A stretch of 37,567 nucleotides of DNA from a virus: IMG/VR virus record IMGVR_UViG_3300036944_000898, positions 64,001 to 101,567 of that record; one strand, 5' to 3'. Below the pieces are notes generated by a model. It was not told where the DNA came from and ran no database searches. It saw nothing but the letters and a program-made list of their open reading frames with translations. The translations under genes and the position numbers were made by a program. Below, in pieces: positions 1 through 10,005 of the stretch (its first letter is position 1; every line of letters starts with the position of its first letter).

Positions 1-840
1 TTGAATTGTGTTATATAATCCTGAAGCACTAGCATAATATGGTGTAGCAAAATCAGCAGGATAACCTACTTGTCTTGCTGGATCATATTTATTACCTTTA
101 ACAAACCATTCGTAGTTAGCAGCAAATTTAGCAGTTCCTGAACCAGGATTAGCAGTTGCTGTTACTGTAGCAGTTAACAATCCTAAGTTTTGTTGTGGTT
201 GAGTTAGATCTTGAACATTTTGGAAAGTTTTAACAATCACATCAAATTCAATTAATCTACCTTCAATTTTACCAGGAACATATTTCTGAACTTTACCAGT
301 GATTGTAAAACCTACTGGAGAAGAAGTTGTTGCTGTTACAAATTCAGAATCACCTCTTTTAATAAGATTTTTTCTTAAAGAAGCTAATACACCATCTCTA
401 ATAGTAGTTGCTGTTACAGATGTGATATTAGCACCAGTAGTGTAATAACCAGAAATAACTGCAAAATTTTCAGGAGATAATGAACCACCATCATTATACA
501 ATCTAATTTCAGCTACATAAGTATGATTAGCTAAAACGTTACCTGTAAATCCTGCAACAGCTACTGATTTCTGAACTTCAGGAGCATAAGCTTTTACTGT
601 AACTCTTTCAACATATTTTGGATCGATAACATCTGAAAACTCATAGTTTAATCCTTTACCAGCATCTCCTGCTGTCTTTTGAACTAATTTAAAAGGAACG
701 TTAGCTGCAACTGCCGTACCAGCATCAGATAATACTTTTAATTCTTTATCATCTGCTGTAGCAACAAACGTTTGAATCGTTGTTTCAGAAGCTACTGCAT
801 TACCAATTATTAATTCACCAACTTGATTTGGTCCGTACAT
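1..840 (-). CDS. Virion structural protein, N-terminal part (runs off left edge)
   Basis: An open frame of 280 codons runs leftward from an ATG at 838-840 and is still open at base 1. The protein begins MYGPNQVGELIIGNAV. It is rich in Thr, Val, Ala and Gly with alternating hydrophobic residues, as expected for beta-rich virion proteins. I see no enzymatic motif, signal peptide or membrane segment. It lies downstream of the capsid and head-tail genes in the same direction, so a head-decoration, tail or connector role is likely. That is inference from position; I do not recognise the family. Confidence 0.75.
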   Translation of the reverse strand, partial: MYGPNQVGELIIGNAVASETTIQTFVATADDKELKVLSDAGTAVAANVPFKLVQKTAGDAGKGLNYEFSDVIDPKYVERVTVKAYAPEVQKSVAVAGFTGNVLANHTYVAEIRLYNDGGSLSPENFAVISGYYTTGANITSVTATTIRDGVLASLRKNLIKRGDSEFVTATTSSPVGFTITGKVQKYVPGKIEGRLIEFDVIVKTFQNVQDLTQPQQNLGLLTATVTATANPGSGTAKFAANYEWFVKGNKYDPARQVGYPADFATPYYASASGLYNTIQ

Positions 841-862
841 AATTTATTTTAATTTTAATTTA

Positions 863-1597
863 TTATTCGTTTCTTTGATCTAATTGAATTTTTGATTCTA
901 AATTAGAAGGTTTATAATCTCTAAGAGCTAATTGAACAGCTCTATCTAATATTTCAGGATGGATCTCTTGGTCTAATTCACATTGTTGAATATTTGTAAA
1001 ACCATTTATAGATAAACCCTCTCCTGGAAAACTTGTAGATAAATTAGAAATTATTATTGGTTTTGGATATTTAATATATCTTACTTTATAATTAGATACT
1101 GTATAAGGAGTAATTAACTCTACAACTTTATCATTATTTATTTTAGATATGTCTAATCTCCAAACTTTATTTTTATTTGGTCGTTTAAAAGGATTTTTAT
1201 ATTGAACATTAAATTCATCATGTGTTTTTGGTACAACTGATAACTCTTTTTCTCCACAGTTGTTAACGTTACATTTTAAACATTCGTATATAATTATAAA
1301 TGTTTCATCTGGAACTTTAAAAAATTTAGAATTATTTGTTAATCCTAATGTAGTTGTTATTACAGTATTTGTATCAAACTCTTTTACTAATTCTTTTAAA
1401 TCAATTCTTCTTTTTTCAGAATTTTCAAACCCTTTTAGTTTTCTATTACTTGCTGAATCGTAGTAATTTTTTACAATTTCTAATTGTGCTTTTGTAAGAT
1501 ATACAGATAATTCATAATCGTCTATAGATGGAGCACTTTGAGTAGCAATAGCGTTGTAATGAATATTAAATTCGTTTTTAAATTCTGCTGTTGTCAT
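863..1597 (-). CDS. Head-tail connector-like protein (crAss-like conserved)
   Basis: A 244-aa protein beginning MTTAEFKNEFNIHYN. The N-terminal pattern of an EF..EF opening, then a DYELSVYLTKAQLEIVKNYY segment, resembles a protein that in crAss-like and other Bacteroidota phages sits just after the capsid gene (from memory, not searched). It has no membrane segment. It follows the 282-aa gene by 3 bases and precedes the left-edge virion gene by about 20 bases, so all three are probably co-transcribed. A connector or adaptor role is inferred from position. Confidence 0.7.
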   Translation of the reverse strand: MTTAEFKNEFNIHYNAIATQSAPSIDDYELSVYLTKAQLEIVKNYYDSASNRKLKGFENSEKRRIDLKELVKEFDTNTVITTTLGLTNNSKFFKVPDETFIIIYECLKCNVNNCGEKELSVVPKTHDEFNVQYKNPFKRPNKNKVWRLDISKINNDKVVELITPYTVSNYKVRYIKYPKPIIISNLSTSFPGEGLSINGFTNIQQCELDQEIHPEILDRAVQLALRDYKPSNLESKIQLDQRNE

Positions 1598-1600
1598 TTA

Positions 1601-2449
1601 TTATTTTTTATTTAAAAGCTTAGCTTCAATAATACCTCTAACATCTTGATGTTTTGGATTATCTAAATAAGCAATTGCATTTTCAAAAGTAGAAATTTGA
1701 CCGTTTTCACATAAATCTAAGCCGTCAATAGTAGAATATTTATTTCCAGATTTTTTAACGTATCCTTTTTCTTCAGCAGCCTGAATTAAAAGTTTAGTTT
1801 CAAATTTAGAATCTTTCATTAAATCTACAAATAAACTTGGCTTACTATCAATAAATTCTTCAATTTTAGTTTGTAACCAAATAAGTGTTGAATCTGTCGA
1901 AATAGGTTTATTTGTTAATAATTTAAGAATACCTAATAGTTTATCTTTATTATCTTCAATTTTACCATATAATTTAAATGCTTCTTTTTTAGAATCAAAA
2001 CCAACTTTTTTCTCATTGATTTCTTCATCTCCAGAAATAATTACAAACTCATAAGTTTGTTTTAAATTTCTTTCTGACCATGTAGGACAGATGTCATTTT
2101 TATATGATAAAAGAATTTTGTATGAAATGTAATCTAAAGGATTACTTAAATCTAAAAGATTATCTTCTTTAAATAATGATACAGAATGTTCTTTCCAAAA
2201 ATCACTATATATTGATAAATTTAAACCTGTTAATTTTTCTAATTCTTCTTTTTCAGCAGAGTTTAAAACATTAGCTAATGAACCATTTCTCATAAGAGGT
2301 GTACAATATCTTTTTACAGAACCTGATAACATTCCTCCTGAAATAACATGATCTTCACCAACATTTGAAGCCATTCCTTTTTTTCTTTTAATATATTTTA
2401 CTTTTACCGTTTTGTTAGGTAATGTAAATCTTTCTAATACTTCTCCCAT
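1601..2449 (-). CDS. Conserved phage protein downstream of the capsid gene
   Basis: A 282-aa soluble protein of unknown function, starting MGEVLERFTLPN. The C-terminal 80 residues form a compact unit (KLLIQAAEEKGYV, then a Gly-Asn turn, then DGLDLCENGQ) that looks like a small helical domain. The N-terminal half is basic (KYIKRKKG). It begins just after the hairpin at 2479-2513 that follows the capsid gene, so its expression may be set by readthrough of that hairpin. No catalytic motif is visible. Confidence 0.7.
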   Translation of the reverse strand: MGEVLERFTLPNKTVKVKYIKRKKGMASNVGEDHVISGGMLSGSVKRYCTPLMRNGSLANVLNSAEKEELEKLTGLNLSIYSDFWKEHSVSLFKEDNLLDLSNPLDYISYKILLSYKNDICPTWSERNLKQTYEFVIISGDEEINEKKVGFDSKKEAFKLYGKIEDNKDKLLGILKLLTNKPISTDSTLIWLQTKIEEFIDSKPSLFVDLMKDSKFETKLLIQAAEEKGYVKKSGNKYSTIDGLDLCENGQISTFENAIAYLDNPKHQDVRGIIEAKLLNKK

Positions 2450-2478
2450 TGTATCTTCTTATTATGTTTTTATTTTAA

Positions 2479-2513
2479 AGTGCACCCCTACAGCTATTGT
2501 GTAGGGAGGCACT
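2479..2513 (-). terminator. GC-rich hairpin after the major capsid gene
   Basis: AGTGC/GCACT, a 2 x 2 internal loop, then CCCTACA/TGTAGGG (7 bp) around a short loop. It is one of the most GC-rich spots in the left arm and lies between the capsid stop and the next start. On the minus strand it is followed by TTTAAAATAAAAA rather than a clean T-run. It is therefore more likely a leaky terminator or an mRNA-stabilising 3' end that makes capsid transcripts more abundant than downstream ones. Confidence 0.6.
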
Positions 2514-2531
2514 ATATTTATTTAATTATTA

Positions 2532-4037
2532 TTAGTCTAACAAAGCTGGTTTGAAAGTCAATGTTCTAGACGGATCTTTTACCATTGCTCCTGTACCACA
2601 CATTGCTGTCATAGTAGCAGAATCTTCCATTGTTTGCATAATTCCACCTCTACGTCCAGAGAATGGATCTCTAATACCCGCTTGGTAACCACGCATTTCA
2701 TCGTCGCCACGTACTTTAATTTTTTGGATATTAGGCTCTTCCATTGAACCAATGTAAAGAACGTCATAACGATATGATTCTGCAACACCACCATCTGGGT
2801 GAAGAATTTTGTTACGAACTTTATCATCATACATTGGGTCAACCTCTAACATAATATGAATGTTATTAGGTGCTAACCATTCTGTAAATTGGAAACCTCC
2901 TTTAAATGCATTTTCATGAAATTTAGAAGTAGTTTTGTTGATAGCATTTTGGTTAGTGTTATCAAACATTGCTTTCCATCCTGAAGCAGCAGCAGTAGCA
3001 GCTCTGTTAAATTGAGCAGCACCTCTTTCTCCAGTACGTAACATAAATTTACGCTCATTCCAATCTAATTTACCTTCTGATAATTCAGAAAGAGCATCTT
3101 CAAGCATTCTCATTGAGAAAATGTTATAAGTAATAGTATTACTTACTTCCATTTGTTCTCTAATACCTGAACCTGCTTTAATTGTAATACCTGAATTACC
3201 TTTATTTAAGAATCCACCATTTTCATCTCTGTTTGTTTTACCAAACATGATTGTACGTGATTTAATACGTGACAATGCTTTTTCAAACTGCCAGTAAACT
3301 TCTTGCATCCAAGTTGTTGACTTATGTACTTTTCCAGTATTAGGATCTCTTGTTTCAATACCAGCAAAATAAACTGGTTCTACTTTACAATCAATCATTG
3401 CTCCAGAAACTTTATGTTCCATACGTAATGTAGAAACTGAGTTTTTCATTAAATAAGGAGAAGTAAATTGAATACCAGCACCTTGAGTTGAAAGTTCATC
3501 TTCAACAGGAGCACCTTCAATACTAAATCTGTTTCCACCTAAAAGTTCATCTCCTGGAATACCAGCAAGTGATTCTTGACCACCCCATACTTCACATTCA
3601 TAAACATAGTTAGATCCTTCTTCGTAAGCATCTTCTAATATTCTAATTTGATATACATCTGGTCTAGGACCTGCAATAACGTGCATTTTTGTAAACCATT
3701 TTTCTCCAAATACTAATTGGAATTTTGTTCTAGCAATACCTACACCTACAGTGTTTGTATCAACTACAGAACCTTGAAATCTTGCTTCAACAAGTGGAAT
3801 ATTTCTTTCATCACTTCCAACTACTTTCCATACGAAATCATCTGCACTGTTAAGAACTTTTTCAGGAAACAAAGATAAAGTTGTATCTAAGTTTTTCATT
3901 CCTGAGTTTTGTAACAACACAGTTGTTAATGGAGAAACTAATTGTGGTTGTGTTCCAAAAATAGCACCAATGTGATTTTTTAGTGTTAAACCTGACCAAG
4001 CTTTTCCTTTGGTCATTACAAATTTACCTAAACTCAT
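2532..4037 (-). CDS. Major capsid protein (crAss-like, HK97-type fold expected)
   Basis: A 501-aa protein. The C-terminal third contains EVDPMYDDKVRNKI, HPDGGVAESYRYDVLYIG and RGYQAGIRDPFSGRRGG, which I recognise as typical of crAss-like major capsid proteins. These form the icosahedral shell with an HK97-like fold. Length matches that family (about 490-510 aa). The start at 4035-4037 follows an A/T-rich leader without a Shine-Dalgarno sequence. It is preceded by the acidic scaffold candidate and followed by a strong hairpin, as expected for the most abundant structural gene. The fold is inferred from the family. Confidence 0.85.
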   Translation of the reverse strand: MSLGKFVMTKGKAWSGLTLKNHIGAIFGTQPQLVSPLTTVLLQNSGMKNLDTTLSLFPEKVLNSADDFVWKVVGSDERNIPLVEARFQGSVVDTNTVGVGIARTKFQLVFGEKWFTKMHVIAGPRPDVYQIRILEDAYEEGSNYVYECEVWGGQESLAGIPGDELLGGNRFSIEGAPVEDELSTQGAGIQFTSPYLMKNSVSTLRMEHKVSGAMIDCKVEPVYFAGIETRDPNTGKVHKSTTWMQEVYWQFEKALSRIKSRTIMFGKTNRDENGGFLNKGNSGITIKAGSGIREQMEVSNTITYNIFSMRMLEDALSELSEGKLDWNERKFMLRTGERGAAQFNRAATAAASGWKAMFDNTNQNAINKTTSKFHENAFKGGFQFTEWLAPNNIHIMLEVDPMYDDKVRNKILHPDGGVAESYRYDVLYIGSMEEPNIQKIKVRGDDEMRGYQAGIRDPFSGRRGGIMQTMEDSATMTAMCGTGAMVKDPSRTLTFKPALLD

Positions 4038-4067
4038 TTAATTTAATTTTAATTGTTTTATTGTTTA

Positions 4068-5150
4068 TTAAATAACCAACTCACTTCCAAAATTACCGCC
4101 AGTATAACTAGCAGGATCTGTAAGATAACCTGGTGTTCCATTATCCTCAAATTTTACTTTGCGGATTGCTTTTTCTAAATTTTTAGTAGCACTTGATGTA
4201 GCTACTGTTTTTATTTTACTTAAATCTGAAAATTTATTTGTTAATTCAAATAAATAATACATTTTAGTATCAAATTCAATAGGATTTTTAGAACGTTCAT
4301 GCATAAATGCATTTTCTAATTCTCCTGTTTGAGGATTTTTAGCAACAACTTCAGTCATAGTTTTAAATACTTTATCACTAATTGCTTTAGTGTTTGGTAT
4401 TCCTTTAATTACTTCTTTAGAATCAAAAATAAATTGTTTAATAGAATTATCTATTTTTTCCTGTTCTTTAACTTGATTTATTTTTTCTTGTTCTACACGT
4501 TGTAATTCTAAAGCCGCTTGTTTACTTTCAAAAACTTTTAAACTTTCTTTTGATTCTAAAGCTTCTTCAATAATAACATCTTCACCTAAATCAATTGTTT
4601 TACGTAACATTTTACGTGCTCTATCTTCTGATAGACCTTGATTAATATAATCTCTTAAAATTATATCTTTAGCTGTTTCAAGATTATCTTTTAAATAATC
4701 TTCTGTTATAGAATCTAATTCAATTAAATTCTTTTGAGAAGTTGCAATTTTTTCTAAATCTAAATTACTAAGATATTCATTTACTTTTAATTTAGTTTGA
4801 TTATCAATTTCAATTTTTAAAGCATCTGTAAAAGTATTTACATCTTTAATATCTTTTGAAGACTCTAGTGAAGGCAATAAGCCTTGTTCAATAAGAACAT
4901 CTGAGATAGAAGAATATAAGTTGGGAGAAGAATCATCATCTGAATCATCACCTTCACCGTTGTCGTCTTCATCCCTATCTACTTCATCCGAGTCTTCACC
5001 CTCAATAGGTTTATTTTTATCATCTAAATCATCATTTGACGATTCATCATTTTCAGCATTATCATCAGTATCTTCATCTAGATATTGACTATCAAAATTT
5101 AATTCATTTCCTGAACCAAAAATTGACATTAAATCGTTTTCATCTTCCAT
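4068..5150 (-). CDS. Acidic coiled-coil protein, probable capsid scaffold
   Basis: I start it at the ATG whose protein begins MEDENDLMSIFGSG, because a rare good ribosome-binding sequence (GGGAGA) sits just upstream and the promoter at 5179-5209 lies outside it. A longer in-frame start would overlap that promoter. The 360-aa protein has an Asp/Glu/Asn/Ser-rich tract at about residues 20-75, then long charged helices (about 120-290) that should form coiled coils. Position between portal and capsid genes, acidity and helical content match phage scaffolding proteins. There is no protease motif. Confidence 0.65.
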   Translation of the reverse strand: MEDENDLMSIFGSGNELNFDSQYLDEDTDDNAENDESSNDDLDDKNKPIEGEDSDEVDRDEDDNGEGDDSDDDSSPNLYSSISDVLIEQGLLPSLESSKDIKDVNTFTDALKIEIDNQTKLKVNEYLSNLDLEKIATSQKNLIELDSITEDYLKDNLETAKDIILRDYINQGLSEDRARKMLRKTIDLGEDVIIEEALESKESLKVFESKQAALELQRVEQEKINQVKEQEKIDNSIKQFIFDSKEVIKGIPNTKAISDKVFKTMTEVVAKNPQTGELENAFMHERSKNPIEFDTKMYYLFELTNKFSDLSKIKTVATSSATKNLEKAIRKVKFEDNGTPGYLTDPASYTGGNFGSELVI

Positions 5151-5178
5151 AATTTTCTCCCGTGTTTTATAAAGTTTA

Positions 5179-5209
5179 CAAAGATAAACTATTTTTGAGC
5201 TTATTCCAA
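5179..5209 (-). promoter_or_regulatory. Bacteroidota-type promoter before the scaffold and capsid genes
   Basis: On the minus strand: TTG (5207-5209), 20 bases, then TATCTTTG (5179-5186). This fits the Bacteroidota primary sigma consensus (TTG at about -33, TAnnTTTG at about -7). It is about 30 bases upstream of the scaffold ATG at 5150 and gives the head genes a promoter separate from the portal. Confidence 0.75.
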
Positions 5210-5252
5210 ACAAATATATAAAAATATTACATTTTTAATAAGCTCCTAATAG

Positions 5253-7658
5253 CTATTTCACACTTTTCTTTTTTATTCTATTAATACTTTGGTCTACTTT
5301 TTTAGCTTCCATAGTATCTTTATGTTTTTCCATATCTTGTTTTAAAGCTAACATTTTTTCATAATGAGAATTTTTAACTTTCTCTTTATCTAAATTTAAC
5401 TTTTCAACATCTAACGGATTAACTACACCATCGTCTTCAACAACCTCATCTGGTTGCATACTTAATTTAAGTTGTTCAATATAAATTTTAGTATCAGAAT
5501 CTTTATCAACTTTATATTGTTCTAATTCTAATTTTCTATTTTCTAATTCAGCAGCTTGTGCCATTGCAGCTTGTGTATCTTTAGATTGTTGTTGAGATGC
5601 TTCAGAATTACGTTGATGTATTTGATCTTCTGCTTCTTCAAGTCTTCTACGCATATCTGATAATGAAGGACTAAAATATATATCCATAATAGTAGACATT
5701 GTTCCACCATTTTGTAAAAATGCTTGTGCATTTTGTTTAATCATTTGTTCAAGTTCTTGTGTTTTAGAACTAGAAGTTATAACTAAACCATAATCATTTT
5801 CACAAAATTCATCAGAATCTAAATTTAATACTTCTATAGATTGATCATCTAATATATATTGAACTTTTTTATTATTACCTTTTAAAGCGATTTTAGCGGT
5901 TTCTAAAAAACATTCTAAAGCTCTAATTTTAAATTGTTCATGTAACATAAACCAATATTCAGTAATATGACTAGATTGATTTACTGCTCTTTCTACACCA
6001 CCAAGAGTTTCTCTATTTGAAACCTGACCTTCACGTTGTGCAGAAACACCAGCGATTTCACCCATTTCCATTTTAATGAATTCAAGTAATTGAATATGTT
6101 GTTGTATGTAAGAACCTGTTTCCATGTCCATTACACGACCACCTTGTGTATTCATACTACCAGCTAATTTACCAGTAGCAGCTCCTTGTTGCCCTTCTTT
6201 AAATGAATCTATTACTGCAATCTTATTTACAATCGCAAAGTGTAACCATTTTTCTACTTCCCAGTTTTCAGGAACTTTAGCTAAATCTAATTCAAAGATT
6301 TTACCATAGTTAGTAGATATTGCTTTATTTAATCTATCCCATATAACATCATACATATATTGATAGTTTTTCATTCTATCAACTAACGATACTGCTTTTG
6401 ATTGATTAGTATTATAAATTTGTCCTATAATACCTGGATGACAAACTGAAGGATTGTTTATTTTATTATATTGAACTTTACGTGGTCTTATGTTTAAGTA
6501 AATATCTTTACCTACTTTAACACCTTCCCACCATTCATTAACCCATAACGAAACAACTTCTTCACCTAAATCTTTATTAGGAATATATTCTTCTGAATGA
6601 ATTTTATATTGTTCTTCCCCATATTCATCATAAAACTTAACACGTTTAATTTCTTTTAATGATTTCCAAAATACTTTTAATACACGTATGTTACCTGTAT
6701 CATCTGTATAGTTAGAACCAAAGAAATGTCCGTTAAGTTCTGCTAAATTAAATATAGTATCATACATTCCTTCGACTCCAGTGTTCAAAGCATCACGTAA
6801 AAGAACGTGATTATTTTGATCATCTGAATATGACCCTTTAGAAGATGTTTGAGTATAATCCATAATATAGTCAATATCTTCAGGTTTTAACTCATCATGA
6901 TAAACATCTATAATTTTATGAGGGCTCCAATGGTCTTGTATAATAATAATAGATGAATCTTCAATTCTATCTGAATTACCACTTCTTACACTATGTACTT
7001 TTAAAGGGTTAAGTTTAACCATTACAGGTTCATCGTGAATAATATCACATTGTACTATTTCTTCTGCAAAAATTAAAGCCTCTTTAAAACAATCATTAAA
7101 TATTCTATCAAATCTTTGTTCTTGACTATAATGTTTAAGAATTTGATTTGCCATTTTTTCACGAATATCTTGCCAACTATATTTCATATGTTTAGCAAGT
7201 TCATCCATTTTAACTTTTAATTCATCTTCTTGATAATTGGCTTGTAAAAATTCAGTAAGTCGTTGTTGTAAAAAAGCTTTTTTATCTTCTTCTTTTTTAC
7301 TAATAGCATCAGCATTAGTTACAATTACAGACCAATCAAATCTACGTTTAATTTCCTCACCAACTAATAAATCTATTTTAGGAACCATTATCGGGTGATG
7401 TGGAATATTGTCTGGTACAAACGAAGCATCTATTTGATGAGGGTTAACTACATTAGTTAAATCTCTAATATCTACAATACCATTATACAGATTTAAATTT
7501 ATGATTTTGTTTTGTAAGCTTTTACGAACTCTTTCATTATTATAAAAAGAATGTCTATCAGCATAATCTACACAATCTCTACGCCATTCTTTATTTTTTT
7601 TACTATAAGATAACCTTTGTCTTGGTAGAATCAAAGAATTTATTCTTGGTGTTGACAT
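5253..7658 (-). CDS. Portal protein (crAss-like)
   Basis: An 801-aa protein, the size of crAss-like portals (about 780-820 aa). A portal forms the dodecameric ring at one capsid vertex through which the terminase pumps DNA. The N-terminal part (INSLILPRQRLSYSKKNKEWRR) and the block near residues 530-570 (SAQREGQVSNRETLGGVERA) look portal-like. The C-terminal 130 residues are a Gln/Glu/Lys-rich coiled coil. It lies between terminase and scaffold, the normal order. It ends in TAG and a TAA follows five codons later, so TAG is a true stop here. It has its own promoter at 7690-7720. Confidence 0.8.
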   Translation of the reverse strand: MSTPRINSLILPRQRLSYSKKNKEWRRDCVDYADRHSFYNNERVRKSLQNKIINLNLYNGIVDIRDLTNVVNPHQIDASFVPDNIPHHPIMVPKIDLLVGEEIKRRFDWSVIVTNADAISKKEEDKKAFLQQRLTEFLQANYQEDELKVKMDELAKHMKYSWQDIREKMANQILKHYSQEQRFDRIFNDCFKEALIFAEEIVQCDIIHDEPVMVKLNPLKVHSVRSGNSDRIEDSSIIIIQDHWSPHKIIDVYHDELKPEDIDYIMDYTQTSSKGSYSDDQNNHVLLRDALNTGVEGMYDTIFNLAELNGHFFGSNYTDDTGNIRVLKVFWKSLKEIKRVKFYDEYGEEQYKIHSEEYIPNKDLGEEVVSLWVNEWWEGVKVGKDIYLNIRPRKVQYNKINNPSVCHPGIIGQIYNTNQSKAVSLVDRMKNYQYMYDVIWDRLNKAISTNYGKIFELDLAKVPENWEVEKWLHFAIVNKIAVIDSFKEGQQGAATGKLAGSMNTQGGRVMDMETGSYIQQHIQLLEFIKMEMGEIAGVSAQREGQVSNRETLGGVERAVNQSSHITEYWFMLHEQFKIRALECFLETAKIALKGNNKKVQYILDDQSIEVLNLDSDEFCENDYGLVITSSSKTQELEQMIKQNAQAFLQNGGTMSTIMDIYFSPSLSDMRRRLEEAEDQIHQRNSEASQQQSKDTQAAMAQAAELENRKLELEQYKVDKDSDTKIYIEQLKLSMQPDEVVEDDGVVNPLDVEKLNLDKEKVKNSHYEKMLALKQDMEKHKDTMEAKKVDQSINRIKKKSVK

Positions 7659-7689
7659 ATATAATTTTATTAAATTTAATAATAACTTG

Positions 7690-7720
7690 CTAATATACGA
7701 AATAAATTGTGTTATTCCAA
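7690..7720 (-). promoter_or_regulatory. Bacteroidota-type promoter before the portal gene
   Basis: Minus strand: TTG (7718-7720), 20 bases, TATATTAG (7690-7697). The -7 box departs from TAnnTTTG at one position. The extended -33 context (TTTGGAATAA) is shared with the promoter at 5179-5209. It lies about 30 bases upstream of the portal ATG at 7658. Confidence 0.6.
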
Positions 7721-7749
7721 ATTATTTATAAGAAATAACACAATTTTTA

Positions 7750-10005
7750 CTATCTGTTAATAGCTTTTTCATAATTTCTATTAAAGAAGTTGTCGTCTTT
7801 TATATTTTTAATAGTTTTGTTTTGATTTGCTTTAGCTGTTTTAATTCTTTTAAATCTATCTTCACGCAATATCATCAACATACCCATTGCAGATACACGG
7901 TCAAAGTTACCATCTTGATTCCAAGCAATACATTCTTCTAAATAAGGAATACTTCTAATATGATGTAACTTTAAACTTTCATCAATTCGTTTTCCTTCTT
8001 CATCTAAAGATTCATCATAAGCTGTTTGCATCCATTGAGCTTGTAACATTCTTCCCCATTTATTTACTTCTTTAGTAGCACCTGTTCCTTTAGCAAGGTT
8101 ACCATATAAATTAGTAGCTTTAACTAAATCCATATCACGTAATACTTGAGGAGTATCACATAAATATCTTAAACAGTTTTTACTATCAAAGTAACTAAAC
8201 AAACCTTTTAAGTTTTTTTCATAATTAACTTCAGCATTATAAAATATTAAAGCTTTTAATAATATCTCATAGGCATCTACAGCTAATCTAGGTCTACCTG
8301 TATATTCACAAACAATTCTATCTGTAAATGTATCTAATATAAAAAAACTAAATAAAGATGAACCTGAGTCGGCATCAATAGGGTCACAACCTGCTATATA
8401 TCTACCTCTAACTATTTCACCTTCACCATTTTTACGAGGCATTTCAAATATTTCTAAAGCTCCAGTTTTATTACCATCATTCATAGCATAACTACGTAAA
8501 GGATATAAATCTGTGTTAGGTCGCCATTCTACACCACCTGTATTATTATGAATTAAATCACCTATATAGTGTTCTGCTAAAAATGATTCTCTTTTAACTG
8601 CAATTGTTTCTAAGTAATCTTTTAAATCTGCAACAGGAAACATTGTTCCTTCAGTACGCATTACTGCTTCTTGAGGAGTTATTGGTTCTTCTGCTTTCTT
8701 TTGAGTAATAGCGTTAGGATCAGTAGAACTATATTTTACTTTATATCTATCTAAAAGTATTTCTACTAAAGATTTAATAACATCTGGTTCACCAACTTCT
8801 TCATTATAACACTCATTTCTATTTAAATAAGCAGCCCAAAAGAAACCACATTCTGTAGAGCCATCTGTATTTTTATCAAATACATTAGGTATTCCATATA
8901 TATTATATGCTCCTGGACTATAGAATAATTTTTCAGAACCTTCAAAAGAAGCTCCTTCAGTACCACCTGTTCCACCTGCCAACATGTATCCAAATGATAC
9001 ATCACCATCTTCCACAGCTTTTCTATTTACACCCCATGCTTTTTCAAGATTAGGGAATAAACCATCTTCTTCATAATGAATTAAAGGTCCACGAATACCC
9101 CTTGCTTTTTCAGGGTTATCTTTTAAAGATATACCAAATACAGTTGATAGTATTCCTTTACGTACACCATATTCATCTTGATAACCTAATTGAACGGTCA
9201 TGTTTTTTAAATCATTAACAAGACGTAATTTAGATAATGGTGTATTATCTGCAATCCAGTCAAGAGTATCTAATATTTTACCCCATATACCTTTATCACC
9301 AGATAAGAATGTTTTTTCAGAAGCAAGATGAAAGTTAGGATTACCTGAACCTGGAAGTGTGTACATGTTACAAGGACTAATAGATCCCATTTTAAAACTA
9401 AAACCAACTCCACGAGTTTTTAATAATTTACCATGTTTACCTACAGTTCTACCTTGTTCCATATAATGATAAAACAAATAGTCACCTAACCAAGGTTTAG
9501 CAAACTTTCTTTTACGTTCACCTTTCTTTTTACCTATTTTATTATTGTTTACTCTTTCTACTAACCATATTGGACTATAATTCCAATAAAAATATAATTG
9601 ACCAGGAATCCACTCACCGTCTGATTCTCTAACTACACCATGTTTCCATTTATATAATTCTTGTTTCCAAAACTCAGCATATTCAGATTTAGGATTACTA
9701 TTAGGTGGTATGTTTGTATATCTACCATTTTTATCAAAGAAGACTGCTTTCTCTCGAAAGAATTCCATATCTTCTAATATGTGTGGATTAGTTATATCTA
9801 CAATAATTCTCCCATCATTATGTATTTCAGTTTCTTTAGGTCTATCTTTAGCAAAACCTCTAACTTTTTCTGGAGCTATAAGGTTTTGTATAAACTTAAC
9901 TGTAGATATATATTCTAAAAGGTTATCATAAACTTCTTTAGGTAATGATTGTTTTAATTCTTCTGTTATAGGTGTTTGATATTTGTTAAGTTTACTTAAC
10001 TCCAT
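7750..10005 (-). CDS. Terminase large subunit (packaging ATPase-nuclease)
   Basis: A 751-aa packaging motor, the length usual for crAss-like TerL. A modified Walker A loop (TRGVGFSFK, residues 197-205) replaces GxxxxGK[ST], as is common in phage terminases. Walker B with catalytic Glu is PLIHYEED (307-314). A GGTGG coupling motif lies at 344-348. The RNase H-like nuclease opens with RGRYIAGCDPIDADSG (533-547), whose first Asp (541) is the expected metal ligand. It uses ATP to translocate DNA into the procapsid and cuts concatemers. Its start overlaps the end of the groEL-like gene by 10 bases, which suggests translational coupling. It ends TAG TAA. Confidence 0.9.
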   Translation of the reverse strand: MELSKLNKYQTPITEELKQSLPKEVYDNLLEYISTVKFIQNLIAPEKVRGFAKDRPKETEIHNDGRIIVDITNPHILEDMEFFREKAVFFDKNGRYTNIPPNSNPKSEYAEFWKQELYKWKHGVVRESDGEWIPGQLYFYWNYSPIWLVERVNNNKIGKKKGERKRKFAKPWLGDYLFYHYMEQGRTVGKHGKLLKTRGVGFSFKMGSISPCNMYTLPGSGNPNFHLASEKTFLSGDKGIWGKILDTLDWIADNTPLSKLRLVNDLKNMTVQLGYQDEYGVRKGILSTVFGISLKDNPEKARGIRGPLIHYEEDGLFPNLEKAWGVNRKAVEDGDVSFGYMLAGGTGGTEGASFEGSEKLFYSPGAYNIYGIPNVFDKNTDGSTECGFFWAAYLNRNECYNEEVGEPDVIKSLVEILLDRYKVKYSSTDPNAITQKKAEEPITPQEAVMRTEGTMFPVADLKDYLETIAVKRESFLAEHYIGDLIHNNTGGVEWRPNTDLYPLRSYAMNDGNKTGALEIFEMPRKNGEGEIVRGRYIAGCDPIDADSGSSLFSFFILDTFTDRIVCEYTGRPRLAVDAYEILLKALIFYNAEVNYEKNLKGLFSYFDSKNCLRYLCDTPQVLRDMDLVKATNLYGNLAKGTGATKEVNKWGRMLQAQWMQTAYDESLDEEGKRIDESLKLHHIRSIPYLEECIAWNQDGNFDRVSAMGMLMILREDRFKRIKTAKANQNKTIKNIKDDNFFNRNYEKAINR

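Noticed and set aside
1260-1463. Open frames antisense to structural genes (for example 1260-1463, 9710-9931, 34112-34426)
   Set aside because: They lie wholly inside well-supported genes on the other strand, have no leader motif and give low-quality protein sequence.
5253-7760. TAG stop codon reassignment, known in some crAss-like phages
   Set aside because: The portal and terminase end in TAG at family-typical lengths; TAA follows within five codons or directly after. The GIY-YIG gene also ends in TAG before a terminator. The standard code explains all frames.
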